The notes under the pieces: model-generated
The model's database searches: none
Told to the model about the DNA's origin: nothing
Seen by the model: the letters and a program-made list of their open reading frames with translations, nothing else
Assembly (NCBI GenBank): GCA_040004035.1
Contig: JAMPLN010000029.1
Length of the DNA: 64,000 nt
Source of the DNA: Microcoleus vaginatus_C
GTDB lineage: Bacteria > Cyanobacteriota > Cyanobacteriia > Cyanobacteriales > Microcoleaceae
Strand: one strand, 5' to 3'
Translations under genes and position numbers: made by a program
Part shown: positions 33,013 to 41,934 of the stretch, piece after piece
Layout of the letters: each line of letters begins with the position of its first letter
Numbering within the stretch: the first letter of the stretch is position 1

Positions 33013-34218
33013 TTAAACTTTCTCTTTCGCAGGCGGAACCAAACCAGTTTTATTCAAACCCGCATCAATCTGCCTGAGCAATTTAAAATCGTCTTCGGGT
33101 AAAGAATTAACAGGCGAGTGTTTTTCCAGAAACGAGAATGCTTGGCGAAATTCACGGGGCCGGGAGTCGATCGCACTATCAAAGTGACAAGGTACAATCC
33201 TTTGAAAGTCCCAAGTCGCCACTTTATCCACCCAATCGAGAGTTTCCCTCGGCGCGCGGTTGAGAATCAAAGTCTGCAAAATCGGCGCGACAAACAACCG
33301 CCCTCCTCCCCGCAAAGCCTCAAACGATCGCACCCAATCTGTTTTCCACTTGAACGGATACAACCCGAAATAAGCTTTCCTAGAGCGTTCTGGCGCTTGG
33401 CGTGCGCTGGCAAATACCTCCGACCACGACGGCACTTCCAGCACGCTGGGGCTAAAATACATGGCAAATAAGGCGATTCTCTGCCAGCCTTTGCGCCGAT
33501 TTTCGTGGGTGTCTGCCACGGTGTCCGAGGCGCTGTCTTTGGCGTGAAACAGCAGCGGGTACGAGTCGAGTTGGACGATCGCCGGCGGATTTTCAGGAAT
33601 GGAAACTATGGAATCTGTTAACATCAGCGTGTGCGATCGCCTGTGAAATAACGCAACTTCCGCAAATCTCCCCAAACCGAGGTCGAGGGGGCCGAGAATT
33701 GCCCAGTCAAATTGATCGGCTAACGGCGTGTTGCTGCTGTCAAAGGGGAGTACAGAGGTGCGTTTGGCGGGCAAACCCAGCCAACTCAGCGGCAAATTCA
33801 CGGGGAAACTCCACTGCTGCGGGGCGACAAACACCTGCGCTTCGGGAAAACACCTCGCAAAGGGGCCGACAAAAACTTTGTGCTCGATGCCCGAAACCGT
33901 TGTCAGCAGGATGTACTTAACCTCGCCGTGCTCCGCTACTAACTCTTTTACCAAGCGGATGCACTCAGGAGTCGGTGCAACGGGGGCGTAGACGAGAAGG
34001 CCTTCGGGTTCTAGTTTAATTACAGTCATCCGAATCGGAACGACAACGTAAAAAATGCCTTGTAGTTGGTCAAAAGTCCAGATTGTATCTTTAACTATTT
34101 CCTTGCGGATGGTGCGCCGCTTGCTGTAGGGATAGAGGGGGACGACTGGCCAAAAGGCCCAAGAATAGTCCCTAGAATCAATCTGTGCTGATGTTGGTAT
34201 GCCTTCGCCCTCTGCCAC
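33013..34218 (-). CDS. DUF4336 protein (metallo-beta-lactamase-like fold)
   Basis: 401 residues from a GTG start; no other start is suitable. SWAFWPVVPLYPYSKRRTIR, LLVYAPVAPTPECIRLVKEL, ILLTTVSGIEHKVFVGPFAR and VAPQQWSFPVNLPLSWLG match DUF4336, a family found in cyanobacteria and plastids. The canonical HxHxDH zinc motif is absent; SGIEHKVF stands in its place. Function unknown. Confidence 0.85.
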   Translation of the reverse strand: MAEGEGIPTSAQIDSRDYSWAFWPVVPLYPYSKRRTIRKEIVKDTIWTFDQLQGIFYVVVPIRMTVIKLEPEGLLVYAPVAPTPECIRLVKELVAEHGEVKYILLTTVSGIEHKVFVGPFARCFPEAQVFVAPQQWSFPVNLPLSWLGLPAKRTSVLPFDSSNTPLADQFDWAILGPLDLGLGRFAEVALFHRRSHTLMLTDSIVSIPENPPAIVQLDSYPLLFHAKDSASDTVADTHENRRKGWQRIALFAMYFSPSVLEVPSWSEVFASARQAPERSRKAYFGLYPFKWKTDWVRSFEALRGGGRLFVAPILQTLILNRAPRETLDWVDKVATWDFQRIVPCHFDSAIDSRPREFRQAFSFLEKHSPVNSLPEDDFKLLRQIDAGLNKTGLVPPAKEKV

Positions 34219-34344
34219 TGGTGCGACTCCTTGCCGATTTTTTTGTATGTGCGTGCGATCGAACTGTTTTTATCTTATTTCACTCGTGTTGCGCGGATTC
34301 GAGGAGTTGAAAAGGGGTTTCACCAGGCCTGGGTGCGAAAACTA

Positions 34345-35166
34345 TTAAACCAACTGTTCAGGATCGATGCCTAACTCCCGCAACCGCGCCGCTAGTCTTT
34401 CCTCTCGCTGTTGAGATTCTGTCAGTTGCTGTTGAGCTTCAATTACTTGCTGTTGAGATTCTATCAGTTGCCGTTCCGCCGCCGTTGCTCTTTCACCCGG
34501 ACTCAAAATCAACCCTCCTTGGGCCGTAAACCACCGCAACCACAACCGATTCATACTCTTATAAGTGCCTTGCCACCAACCTAAACTCAACTGCAACTCA
34601 GGAATAAATAACCGCCCATCAATTAATTCTGCAGGTTCATAGTGGCCTCCTACAAGATGAAAAGCTCGCAATTCATCCGTATAGCGACTGAACACAAAAT
34701 AGTAAGGAATCCGCAAAATTTGTTCATAAACTTGCCACTTAGTCGGCGGTTCCCCAGCTTGCTGAACAGTCCGCCCTAAATCTTCATCTTCAGTTCCCGG
34801 CGATAGCAATTCCACCACCACAAAAGGATTTACCCGTTCTTGCCAAACTACATAACTCAAACGCATATCGCGCCCTTGATAAAGCCTTGGCACACCCACC
34901 GCAGCAAACCAATCCGGGCGTTTATGCCAGCGCGGTTGTGTTGCATCGTAATACAAATTTAGGTCACTCGCTGTAAAGACTTGTTCCGCATCCCATCCCG
35001 GCGGCAAAAACGTGAATTCCAAGAGTTGCGGCTGATCTAAATGAAATGTATCTGGCAAACCGGGCTCCTTTGGGTCTTCGCTAGGTAAATCATACATTGT
35101 TGGCAAACTCTGTCGGGGGTCTAGAGGCGGTTCAGCTTGAGCAGGCGGGTAAGTCGGGAATGTCAT
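34345..35166 (-). CDS. Uma2-family protein with C-terminal Gln-rich coiled coil
   Basis: 273 residues. The Uma2 domain has WHKRPDWFAAVGVPRLYQG, VVELLSPGTEDEDLG and RIPYYFVFSRYTDELRAF. After LGWWQGTYKSMNRLWLRWF comes a coiled coil with repeated ESQQQVIEAQQQLTESQQ. This longer subtype with a C-terminal coil is common in cyanobacteria. Function unknown. Confidence 0.88.
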   Translation of the reverse strand: MTFPTYPPAQAEPPLDPRQSLPTMYDLPSEDPKEPGLPDTFHLDQPQLLEFTFLPPGWDAEQVFTASDLNLYYDATQPRWHKRPDWFAAVGVPRLYQGRDMRLSYVVWQERVNPFVVVELLSPGTEDEDLGRTVQQAGEPPTKWQVYEQILRIPYYFVFSRYTDELRAFHLVGGHYEPAELIDGRLFIPELQLSLGWWQGTYKSMNRLWLRWFTAQGGLILSPGERATAAERQLIESQQQVIEAQQQLTESQQREERLAARLRELGIDPEQLV

Positions 35167-35285
35167 AATGAATTCTGAGGTTGCTTATCCTGATATGATT
35201 ATAGCCTTGTGAGAATGTCTTGCATTTCCAAAGAATTCCCATTAACTCTCAATCTCAAATCTCAAATCAAAACTCCAAAATCGAT

Positions 35286-36371
35286 ATGACTCAAAACTAC
35301 CGCATCACTCTTTTACCAGGAGACGGCATCGGCCCTGAAATTATCGCTGTGGCGGTAGATGTCCTGAAACTTGTCGGTCAACAATTGGACATCGGCTTTG
35401 AATTTCAAGAAGCTTTAATGGGCGGCGCTGCTATTGATGCAACAGGCAATCCGCTGCCAGAAGAAACACTCTTAAAATGCCGCGACTGCGATGCAGTATT
35501 GTTAGCAGCAATTGGCGGTTACAAGTGGGATAATTTACCCCGCGAACAGCGCCCTGAAACTGGATTATTAGGACTGCGCGCCGGATTGGGATTGTTTGCA
35601 AATTTGCGTCCGGCGACTATTTTACCGCAATTGGTTGATGCTTCTAGTTTGAAACGGGAAGTTGTCGAAGGCGTGGATATTATGGTCATCCGCGAACTCA
35701 CAGGCGGCATTTACTTCGGCAAACCGAAAGGTATTTTTGAGACGGAAACAGGCGAAAAACGCGGTGTTAATACGATGGCTTACACCGAGTCGGAAATTGA
35801 CCGCATCGGGCGAGTCGCTTTTGAGACGGCTAGGAAGCGGGGAAAAAGGCTGTGTTCCGTTGATAAAGCGAATGTTTTGGATGTTTCGCAACTGTGGCGC
35901 GATCGTATTATTGCCCTTTCTTCAGAATACCCTGATGTCGAACTTTCTCACCTCTACGTTGACAACGCAGCCATGCAGTTAATTCGCTGGCCGAAACAGT
36001 TCGATACAATTGTCACCGGCAATTTATTCGGCGACATTCTTTCCGATGCGGCGGCGATGCTAACTGGTAGTATTGGGATGCTGCCTTCTGCTAGTTTGGG
36101 AGCAACGGGGCCTGGAGTTTTTGAACCCGTGCACGGTTCCGCACCAGACATCGCCGGACAAGATAAAGCAAATCCCATCGCCCAAGTTTTGAGTGCGGCA
36201 ATGATGTTACGTTACGCCTTAAATCAGCCGGAAGCTGCTAATAAAATCGAGCAAGCAGTTGTCGAAGTTTTGGATCGAGGTTATCGCACTGGTGATATCA
36301 TGTCGGAAGGCATGAAACTCGTTGGCTGTCGGGCAATGGGCGATGCTTTAATTGAAGTTTTGCAAGGTTGA
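35286..36371 (+). CDS. leuB: 3-isopropylmalate dehydrogenase
   Basis: 361 residues from the ATG at 35286 (MTQNYRITLLPGDGIGPEII); the open frame upstream starts only from TTG. LRAGLGLFANLRPATI (substrate Arg), MVIRELTGGIYFGKPKG, YVDNAAMQLIRWP, GNLFGDILSDAAAM and EPVHGSAPDIAGQDKANPIA are diagnostic. NAD-dependent oxidative decarboxylation in leucine synthesis. Stands alone, as cyanobacterial leu genes often do. Confidence 0.96.
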   Translation: MTQNYRITLLPGDGIGPEIIAVAVDVLKLVGQQLDIGFEFQEALMGGAAIDATGNPLPEETLLKCRDCDAVLLAAIGGYKWDNLPREQRPETGLLGLRAGLGLFANLRPATILPQLVDASSLKREVVEGVDIMVIRELTGGIYFGKPKGIFETETGEKRGVNTMAYTESEIDRIGRVAFETARKRGKRLCSVDKANVLDVSQLWRDRIIALSSEYPDVELSHLYVDNAAMQLIRWPKQFDTIVTGNLFGDILSDAAAMLTGSIGMLPSASLGATGPGVFEPVHGSAPDIAGQDKANPIAQVLSAAMMLRYALNQPEAANKIEQAVVEVLDRGYRTGDIMSEGMKLVGCRAMGDALIEVLQG

Positions 36372-36384
36372 TCTATTTATTTTG

Positions 36385-36489
36385 TAGATAGTGTCTTGAC
36401 CTGTCAAGGGGTAGCGTTCAAATAATTGAGATCGAAAGGCTTTTGGGATTTTAAAATCCCAAAAGCCAAATGCAGCAACTTCCGATATC
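36385..36489 (-). repeat. 105-bp dispersed repeat with 26-bp palindrome
   Basis: Carries CTTTTGGGATTTT facing AAAATCCCAAAAG. The whole unit, from TAGATAGTGTCTTGAC to TTCCGATATC, is found inverted at 56639-56744 with few differences. In one frame both encode AFGFWDFKIPKAFRSQLFER, so the unit may derive from a coding sequence or be constrained only as DNA. Confidence 0.9.
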
Positions 36490-36703
36490 ATTGCATCAAT
36501 CACCTGCATTTTGACCTTTCCACGACCCCATAATCGCACAGCGAGTCGCTTGGAGTAACGGGTTGCAGGGCATCGCGACTACCTCCTGCAGATACAACGC
36601 TTTTTTTCGTCGGACGTTTCCGGTACAAAACAAACGAGTTTTGCCTTTAACTGAAGTTCCAGAAGTGCGATCGCCCTTGAGTTAGACCAGCATAGGCTGC
36701 TAA
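36490..36703. other. Gap between repeat and HTH fragment
   Basis: Nothing recognised. GTTGCAGGGCATCGCGACTAC and nearby bases look like decayed coding sequence but give no continuous frame. Confidence 0.3.
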
Positions 36704-36856
36704 TTGACGCAGCAGCAAGTTGCGGATGAATTGGACGTGAGTGTAACCACTGTGAAAAATTGGGAAGCGGGTAGACATATTCCAAAACTCTATCTAGAAG
36801 AAACGAAAGTTTTGTGCGAGATCCTGAAGCTTTCCGTAGGCGATTGGGTAGATTAA
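36704..36856 (+). pseudogene. XRE-type helix-turn-helix fragment
   Basis: From a TTG start the 50 residues read LTQQQVADELDVSVTTVKNW then EAGRHIPKLYLEETKVLCEI and end LSVGDWVD, a clear XRE DNA-binding domain. The normal first helix is missing because a TAA precedes the TTG. No ribosome site seen. It may be an N-terminally truncated regulator, or a very short gene. Confidence 0.6.
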
Positions 36857-37265
36857 AAAAGCAAGCTAAGCAATAGCAAAAGTAACAGCGATCGCACCTA
36901 TTCCATATCTAATCAAAAAGTGCGATCGTCTCTTTTCTTGCCCCCTTAAAAAAGAATGCCAGTATTGTGCCGCGGCGATTGATTGAGAAAAGTGCAAGAT
37001 CCGGACTTAGGCATGAGCTCCCGATATGGTGTGGGCCACTCCTCCGGTGGTTGCCCCTACCTCATAACTGCGGGTATTGTACAATAGGTAGTTCGTAAAA
37101 CTTAACACATTTCTCTCTATTTAAAATCTCTATTTAAAAACATCTTTCGTCTTTGGTAGCACCAAAGTGGCTGTCAAGTAAACTGCTGCGTGGATGCTTA
37201 AAATTCGCCAATAATTCAAAGCCAAGTTTTGCCAAGTCGGTTCGTAGACTGCACTCTTCTCGAAT
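36857..37265. other. Intergenic stretch 3' of gdhA
   Basis: Over 400 bases with several HIP1 sites and GGCCACTCCTCCGGTGG-like short inverted repeats (about 37030-37055). No gene, tRNA or known RNA family recognised. Confidence 0.35.
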
Positions 37266-37307
37266 AAATGCGGTAAGATTGTGCGATCGCACAATCTTAC
37301 CGCATTT
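37266..37307 (-). terminator. Perfect 42-bp palindrome at the gdhA 3' end
   Basis: AAATGCGGTAAGATTGTGCG and its exact reverse complement meet on a central GCGATCGC, with no loop bases. It starts 4 bases after the gdhA stop. Read on the minus strand it would make a very stable hairpin and then ATTTATT; it probably terminates gdhA or protects its mRNA 3' end. Confidence 0.75.
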
Positions 37308-37310
37308 CCC

Positions 37311-38597
37311 TCAACCGTTTATGTAATAATCCCGCGTTCCCTTCGCATTCATCGCTTCTCCGAGTCGATTTAACCCGTACACGTAAGCAGCAGTTCTCAT
37401 GGAAACTGACAATTCCTGAGATTTTTTCCAAATTGCTTCTGTTTCTTCGACCATTTTATGCTTCAACCGTTGGTTGACTTCCTCCAGCGTCCAATAAAGC
37501 CCGCTGCGGTTTTGCACCCACTCAAAATAACTAACCGTTACGCCTCCGGCATTGACTAAAATATCAGGGATTACTTGAATTCCCCTCGCTTCTAAAATCA
37601 AATCTGCAGCAGAATCAATCGGGCCGTTAGCTACTTCAAAAATAAACTTAGCCTTAACATCATTAACATTCGCTTCCGTTATTTGATTCTCCAAAGCTGC
37701 TGGAACCAGCACGTCTACATCTAATGCTAAAAGCTGTTCATTTGTCAAGATTTCGTGTTCTATAATATTGCAAACTGAACCTTCGCAGTAAACAGCTTTG
37801 ATACCTTTGTTAGAGTCTTTAAAGCCTCGAATACTGGGGATATCCAGCCCTTGTTTTGCATAAATTCCGCCTTGGGAATCGCTGACAGCCACAACTTTGT
37901 AACCTGCTTTCCAGAGCAGTTCAGCTATTTCGGCACCTGCATTACCAAAACCTTGTACTGCTACAGTGGTATCTTGAGGATTGAGTTCAAATTTGGGTAA
38001 GATAGTTTCTACTACAAAAAAAGCACCCATTGCTGTTGCCGTATCTCTGCCCAGACTGCCACCAATTGTCACTGGTTTTCCAGTCACAACCGCCGGAGAA
38101 AGCTGCCGCTTAATAATATTATACTGATCCATCATCCAACCCATAATCATGGGGTTGGTGTAGACATCCGGTGCGGGAATATCGACATCGGGACCGATGA
38201 AATCTGCGATCGCATCGACATAGCCCCGGCTCAACCGTTCCAATTCCAGTTTAGACAATTCCTTGGGATTGAGAGTAATTCCGCCCTTGGCTCCTCCAAA
38301 AGGCAAGTTCAAAACTGCACATTTAAACGTCATCCAAAATGCTAAGGATTGCACTTCATCAAGGGATACTCCCGGATGATAGCGAACTCCTCCTTTAGAG
38401 GGGCCTCTAGTATTGTCGTAGCGCACCCGATAACCTTGAAAAATTCGCAGGGAACCGTCGTCCATCCGCACGGGAATCGATACAATTAAACTGGATTTGG
38501 GGTGTTTCAGCCTTTCAATCGTATCCTCGGAAAGCGACACATATTTTAAGGCTCGTTCTAATCTGCGGCTGGCATCGGCAAATAATGAATCAGACAT
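37311..38597 (-). CDS. gdhA: Glutamate dehydrogenase
   Basis: 428 residues, the hexameric Glu/Leu/Phe/Val dehydrogenase type. IPVRMDDGSLRIFQGYRVRY, GPSKGGVRYHPGV, PFGGAKGGITLNP (catalytic Lys), PAPDVYTNPMIMGWMMDQY and VQGFGNAGAEIAELL (dinucleotide fold) are present. Interconverts 2-oxoglutarate plus ammonium and glutamate. A TTGACTG-type tandem repeat (38602-38640) sits directly upstream of the start. Confidence 0.95.
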   Translation of the reverse strand: MSDSLFADASRRLERALKYVSLSEDTIERLKHPKSSLIVSIPVRMDDGSLRIFQGYRVRYDNTRGPSKGGVRYHPGVSLDEVQSLAFWMTFKCAVLNLPFGGAKGGITLNPKELSKLELERLSRGYVDAIADFIGPDVDIPAPDVYTNPMIMGWMMDQYNIIKRQLSPAVVTGKPVTIGGSLGRDTATAMGAFFVVETILPKFELNPQDTTVAVQGFGNAGAEIAELLWKAGYKVVAVSDSQGGIYAKQGLDIPSIRGFKDSNKGIKAVYCEGSVCNIIEHEILTNEQLLALDVDVLVPAALENQITEANVNDVKAKFIFEVANGPIDSAADLILEARGIQVIPDILVNAGGVTVSYFEWVQNRSGLYWTLEEVNQRLKHKMVEETEAIWKKSQELSVSMRTAAYVYGLNRLGEAMNAKGTRDYYING

Positions 38598-38914
38598 AAG
38601 AAGTTAGTTGACTGTTGACTGTTGTTAGTTGAGTGTTGTCAGAGAGAAGAAGGATTCGGGTTCTTAAGCTAATTTAATCACAATCCTGGTTGAATGCTGC
38701 CTCCTTTCTTCTGACAACAGTCAACTACCTTGTGTCGATCGACTTTTCGAGCAGTGCCAAGCAGCCATTAAGCAGATACACTTACAATAGAAGGTGATAT
38801 TAAAGCTCAAGCCGCACTTTGAGTTCGATCGCTCAAATCAGTGCCAGCCATCAGGGGAATTAAATTCTGAAATAGATCGAGGCTTTAGCTGACGTTAGAA
38901 ACTGAATTATTATT
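38598..38914. promoter_or_regulatory. Divergent spacer gdhA / DUF4126 with tandem repeats
   Basis: 38602-38640 contains imperfect heptamers of the AGTTGACTGTTGACTGTTG kind, and a facing GACAACAGTCAACTACC lies at 38710-38727, so a large hairpin is possible. No convincing promoter picked. Confidence 0.4.
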
Positions 38915-39526
38915 ATGGTTGGACTCCTAGCCGCACTCTCTGCGTCTGCGGCAGGGGGTATGAGAATTGCCCTGCCCCTGCTGTTAATTGGTTTGTTGCG
39001 GATTGACAAACTTTGGTCGGAAATACCTCTATTGTCGGGGGTTCCCCCCCAGGTGGCTATCACCATCTTGGTGAGTTGGTCGCTGTTAGAATTATTTGCT
39101 TCTAAAACCTTTGTAGGGCAGCGGGTACTGCAAATTGTGCAAATTATTTTCAGCCCCATTGTAGGAGCAATTATGGGAATTGCGATCGCTCAGGTAAGTT
39201 CGATCGATGAAATTATTGCTCACCCTTGGATGCTGTGGATAATTGGTATTGTCGGAGGTTTGTTGGCTTTAGTGCTGCAACTGGTACAAGCAGGATGGTT
39301 TTATCGACTGCGGGGTTTGCCGATTTGGGTGATTTTCCTCCAAGATGTTCTGTGCATTTCCTTGGTTTTGTTTGCCTTTGACGCACCACGGCAGGGAGGG
39401 TTAGTTGCGATGATACTGCTGTGGCTGGCAATTCGCAGTTCTAAAGAGTGGTATCGCTGGTACAAAAGTCAGGGAATACCGGGCGATAAGGGAAATCCCC
39501 GCCGCCGCAAGCGCGATCCTGATTAA
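38915..39526 (+). CDS. DUF4126 membrane protein
   Basis: 203 residues, about four to five membrane segments: VGLLAALSASAAGGMRIALP, LLLIGLLRI, IFSPIVGAIMGIAIAQV and LWIIGIVGGLLALVLQLVQ. A basic tail, NPRRRKRDPD, lies in the cytoplasm. Family of unknown function widespread in bacteria. Confidence 0.8.
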   Translation: MVGLLAALSASAAGGMRIALPLLLIGLLRIDKLWSEIPLLSGVPPQVAITILVSWSLLELFASKTFVGQRVLQIVQIIFSPIVGAIMGIAIAQVSSIDEIIAHPWMLWIIGIVGGLLALVLQLVQAGWFYRLRGLPIWVIFLQDVLCISLVLFAFDAPRQGGLVAMILLWLAIRSSKEWYRWYKSQGIPGDKGNPRRRKRDPD

Positions 39527-39609
39527 TTATTGATTAGTTATTAGTGATTACTTATGGGTGATTAGCTATTGGTGATTAATCATATCGCTTACGCTTGTTA
39601 CGGAATGAT

Positions 39610-39672
39610 TTAACCGCAGAAACCGCAGAGGGCGCTGAGTCTCCAGAAGAGAGAGATGAATAATTCTGATAC
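39610..39672 (+). repeat. Dispersed GCAGAG-rich repeat
   Basis: TAACCGCAGAAACCGCAGAG then GAAGAGAGAGATGAATAATT and CTGATACC, parallel to the copy at 361. Confidence 0.75.
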
Positions 39673-39702
39673 CAACGGATTTGATCTCATTAGTCATGTG
39701 TA

Positions 39703-39756
39703 ACAACAGTCAACAGTCAACAGTCAACTGTCAACTGCCAACTGTCAACTGTCAAT
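39703..39756. repeat. Heptanucleotide tandem repeat (CAACAGT / CAACTGT)
   Basis: Seven to eight imperfect heptamers directly after the hemH stop codon (minus strand). STRR type. Confidence 0.85.
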
Positions 39757-40920
39757 TTAAAGCAATCCGATCGAGTGTAGCGGGCCTTGACCCGTAATTA
39801 ACTCCAGCAATAGTGCCACAAAACCAATCATCGCCACACGACCGTTCCAGACTTCTGCCCCCGTGGTCAAACCCCACTCCCACTGCTCTTGAGGGTACAT
39901 TTTCACTCTCTTGGAAGGGCGTATCACATCAGAGAATTTAACGTTGGGAGATTCGATCGACTCGATGACTAAATCGGCCAAAGCTTCAATAAACACCGGA
40001 TGAGTATTCAGGGCGGGCACTCGGTAGAAATTTTTAATCCCCGATTCTTCTGCTAATTCTCGATACTCCATGTCAATTTCTTGCAGAGTCTCGATGTGTT
40101 CGGAAACAAAACTAATCGGAACTACCAACAAATCTTGGACTCCATTTTCTGCCAATTCGGTAATGGCGTCTTCGGTGTAAGGCTTGAGCCATTCCACCGG
40201 GCCAACCCGACTTTGATAAGCTAGAGTGTGTTCGTTCGGTCGGTTCAAATGTTCCATAATCAGACGAGTGCAATCTTCTATCTCGCGCTGATAGGGGTCT
40301 CCAGCCTCTTCTACGTAGCTGAGGGGGACGCCGTGGGCGCTGAAAAAGATGTGAACGCGATCGGGATCGGGATTGTGGTCTAGTTGTTGGGCTATCAGTT
40401 CCGACATTGCCTGAATGTAGCCTGGCCGCTTATACCAAGAAGGAATCGCGGTATATTCGATATCCTTGAGAGCTGGATCTTTGCCCCACATTTCTTCTAG
40501 CTGTCGGAAGCTAGAACCGCTGGTGCTGATGGAAAATTGAGGATATAGCGGCAAGATTGTCAAATGTTCGATGCGATCGCGCTTAATTTTGGCGAGTGCC
40601 TCTTCAGTAAAAGGATGCCAGTAGCGCATCCCCACGTATACTCGAGCATCTTGTCCCTTGGACTGCAATCGTTCTTGCAGGGCTACGGCTTGTTCCTCGG
40701 TAATTCGCCGCAAAGGAGAGCCGCCCCCGATTTGGCGGTAGTTTTCCTGGGATTTTTGAAAGCGCAGGGTCGAAATCAACCAGGCGAGCGGTTTTTGCAT
40801 CCACGGAAACGGGATGCGAATGATTTCCGGGTCAGCAAACAAGTTGAACAGGAAAGGACGGACATCCTCGATTTGATCTGGCCCGCCCAAGTTTAATAGC
40901 AATACTCCCACACGACCCAT
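39757..40920 (-). CDS. hemH: Ferrochelatase with C-terminal CAB-like domain
   Basis: 387 residues. Catalytic part 1-320: LLNLGGPDQIEDVRPFLFNL, LPLYPQFSISTSGSSFRQL, FFSAHGVPLSYVEEAGDPY (catalytic His), and VPISFVSEHIETLQEIDMEY. It inserts Fe(2+) into protoporphyrin IX. The tail, EQWEWGLTTGAEVWNGRVAM and following hydrophobic residues, is the chlorophyll a/b-binding-like helix found on cyanobacterial and plastid ferrochelatases, linking the enzyme to the thylakoid membrane. Confidence 0.96.
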   Translation of the reverse strand: MGRVGVLLLNLGGPDQIEDVRPFLFNLFADPEIIRIPFPWMQKPLAWLISTLRFQKSQENYRQIGGGSPLRRITEEQAVALQERLQSKGQDARVYVGMRYWHPFTEEALAKIKRDRIEHLTILPLYPQFSISTSGSSFRQLEEMWGKDPALKDIEYTAIPSWYKRPGYIQAMSELIAQQLDHNPDPDRVHIFFSAHGVPLSYVEEAGDPYQREIEDCTRLIMEHLNRPNEHTLAYQSRVGPVEWLKPYTEDAITELAENGVQDLLVVPISFVSEHIETLQEIDMEYRELAEESGIKNFYRVPALNTHPVFIEALADLVIESIESPNVKFSDVIRPSKRVKMYPQEQWEWGLTTGAEVWNGRVAMIGFVALLLELITGQGPLHSIGLL

Positions 40921-41020
40921 AGCGGTTACAGCTCTCCCATCGTCTCAGTTCTGTTACTTATCTTTATCATATAACTTAATAATATCTTAAGTCGATAGCA
41001 AGGTATACATAATTTTGACT

Positions 41021-41685
41021 GTGGCAACACTTTTTAGAGATTTAAGTTATCGGTATCAGTTTCTCTCAGTGACTCTACGATGTGATCGCGCGTCTGGCTG
41101 CGAGTGAGCGTAGGCGGCACTGCTCGTTTGGGTCAACTAGCCTGGGAAAATTTGACCGTCAGCGCCGAAACTAAAGTTTTAGACCGTTGCTGCGGTAGCG
41201 GTCAAACTAAGCAATTTCTGGTGCAATATTTCCCGGATGTCACAGGACTTGACGCTGCGCCATTATCTCTGCAAGGGGCAAGGAAAAATGTACCATCAGC
41301 CAATTATTATTTAGAAGCTTTTGCCGAGTCGATGCCTTTTCCCGACTGTCAGTTTGACAGGAGTACACAGCAGCGTTGCGATGCACGAAATGCAACGGGC
41401 GCAATTGCGACAATCTTTCAGGAAGTATACCGCGCGATCAAGTCCGGTGGTCTATTCATTTTGGTAGATTTTCATCTGACCATAAATCCGGTACTTTTGC
41501 CAGGGTTGGCTGTATTTTTGTGGTTGTTTGAGACTGAAACTGCAGGGAAGTTGAGCGAAACAGACTTGGAAAGTTTGTTGGCAGAGGTGGGATGGCGATC
41601 GTACAATTCCAAAGAAGCTCAACAACCCAAAATTTATGCTGGCGGCAGCATTCAAGTAATATCATTTCCGGTTACACCGGAATGA
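41021..41685 (+). pseudogene. SAM-dependent methyltransferase with several frameshifts
   Basis: From the GTG at 41021 the frame reads ATLFRDLSYRYQFL, then shifts: LYDVIARLAAS continues in another frame and SVGGTARLGQLAWENLTVS in a third. VLDRCCGSGQTKQFLVQYFP is the SAM-binding motif I. Around 41360-41420 the open frame gives nonsense (RSTQQRCDARNATGAIAT), but a shifted frame gives GVHSSVAMHEMQRAQLRQ, the expected family sequence, and then the frame returns at FQEVYRAIKSGG. At least three indels are needed, so the gene is probably dead unless the sequence has errors. Confidence 0.82.
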
Positions 41686-41686
41686 T

Positions 41687-41729
41687 GTTGACGGTTGACT
41701 GTTCACGGCGTCAACAGTCAACCGTCAAC
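41687..41729. terminator. Stem-loop with 17-bp perfect stem
   Basis: GTTGACGGTTGACTGTT pairs exactly with AACAGTCAACCGTCAAC across a 9-base loop. It starts just after the methyltransferase frame stop and is built from the TTGACTG heptamer family. Confidence 0.7.
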
Positions 41730-41847
41730 AGTGAACTCGAATTTACTCTTCCGATGCTAACGGATTTGATATAATCCAAGTTCAAAAGTCATTCGTCAAA
41801 AGTCATTAGGAGACAAGATTGCCTTTCCTTGCAAACAATCTGGAAAA

Positions 41848-41882
41848 GCATCGGCGTTTATCTGCGTTTATCTGCGGTTTCC
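41848..41882. repeat. Dispersed TTTATCTGCG repeat
   Basis: GGCGTTTATCTGCGTTTATC then TGCGGTTTCC. Same family as 15068, 22752 and 23586. Confidence 0.65.
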
Positions 41883-41934
41883 CTAGCACTCAAAAAAATT
41901 TGCAATAAGTCTACTAATGACTCATGACTCATAA

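Noticed and set aside
36348..36539. 63-residue minus frame containing FGFWDFKIPKAF
   Set aside because: No ribosome site and most of it is the dispersed palindromic repeat; kept only as a repeat feature.
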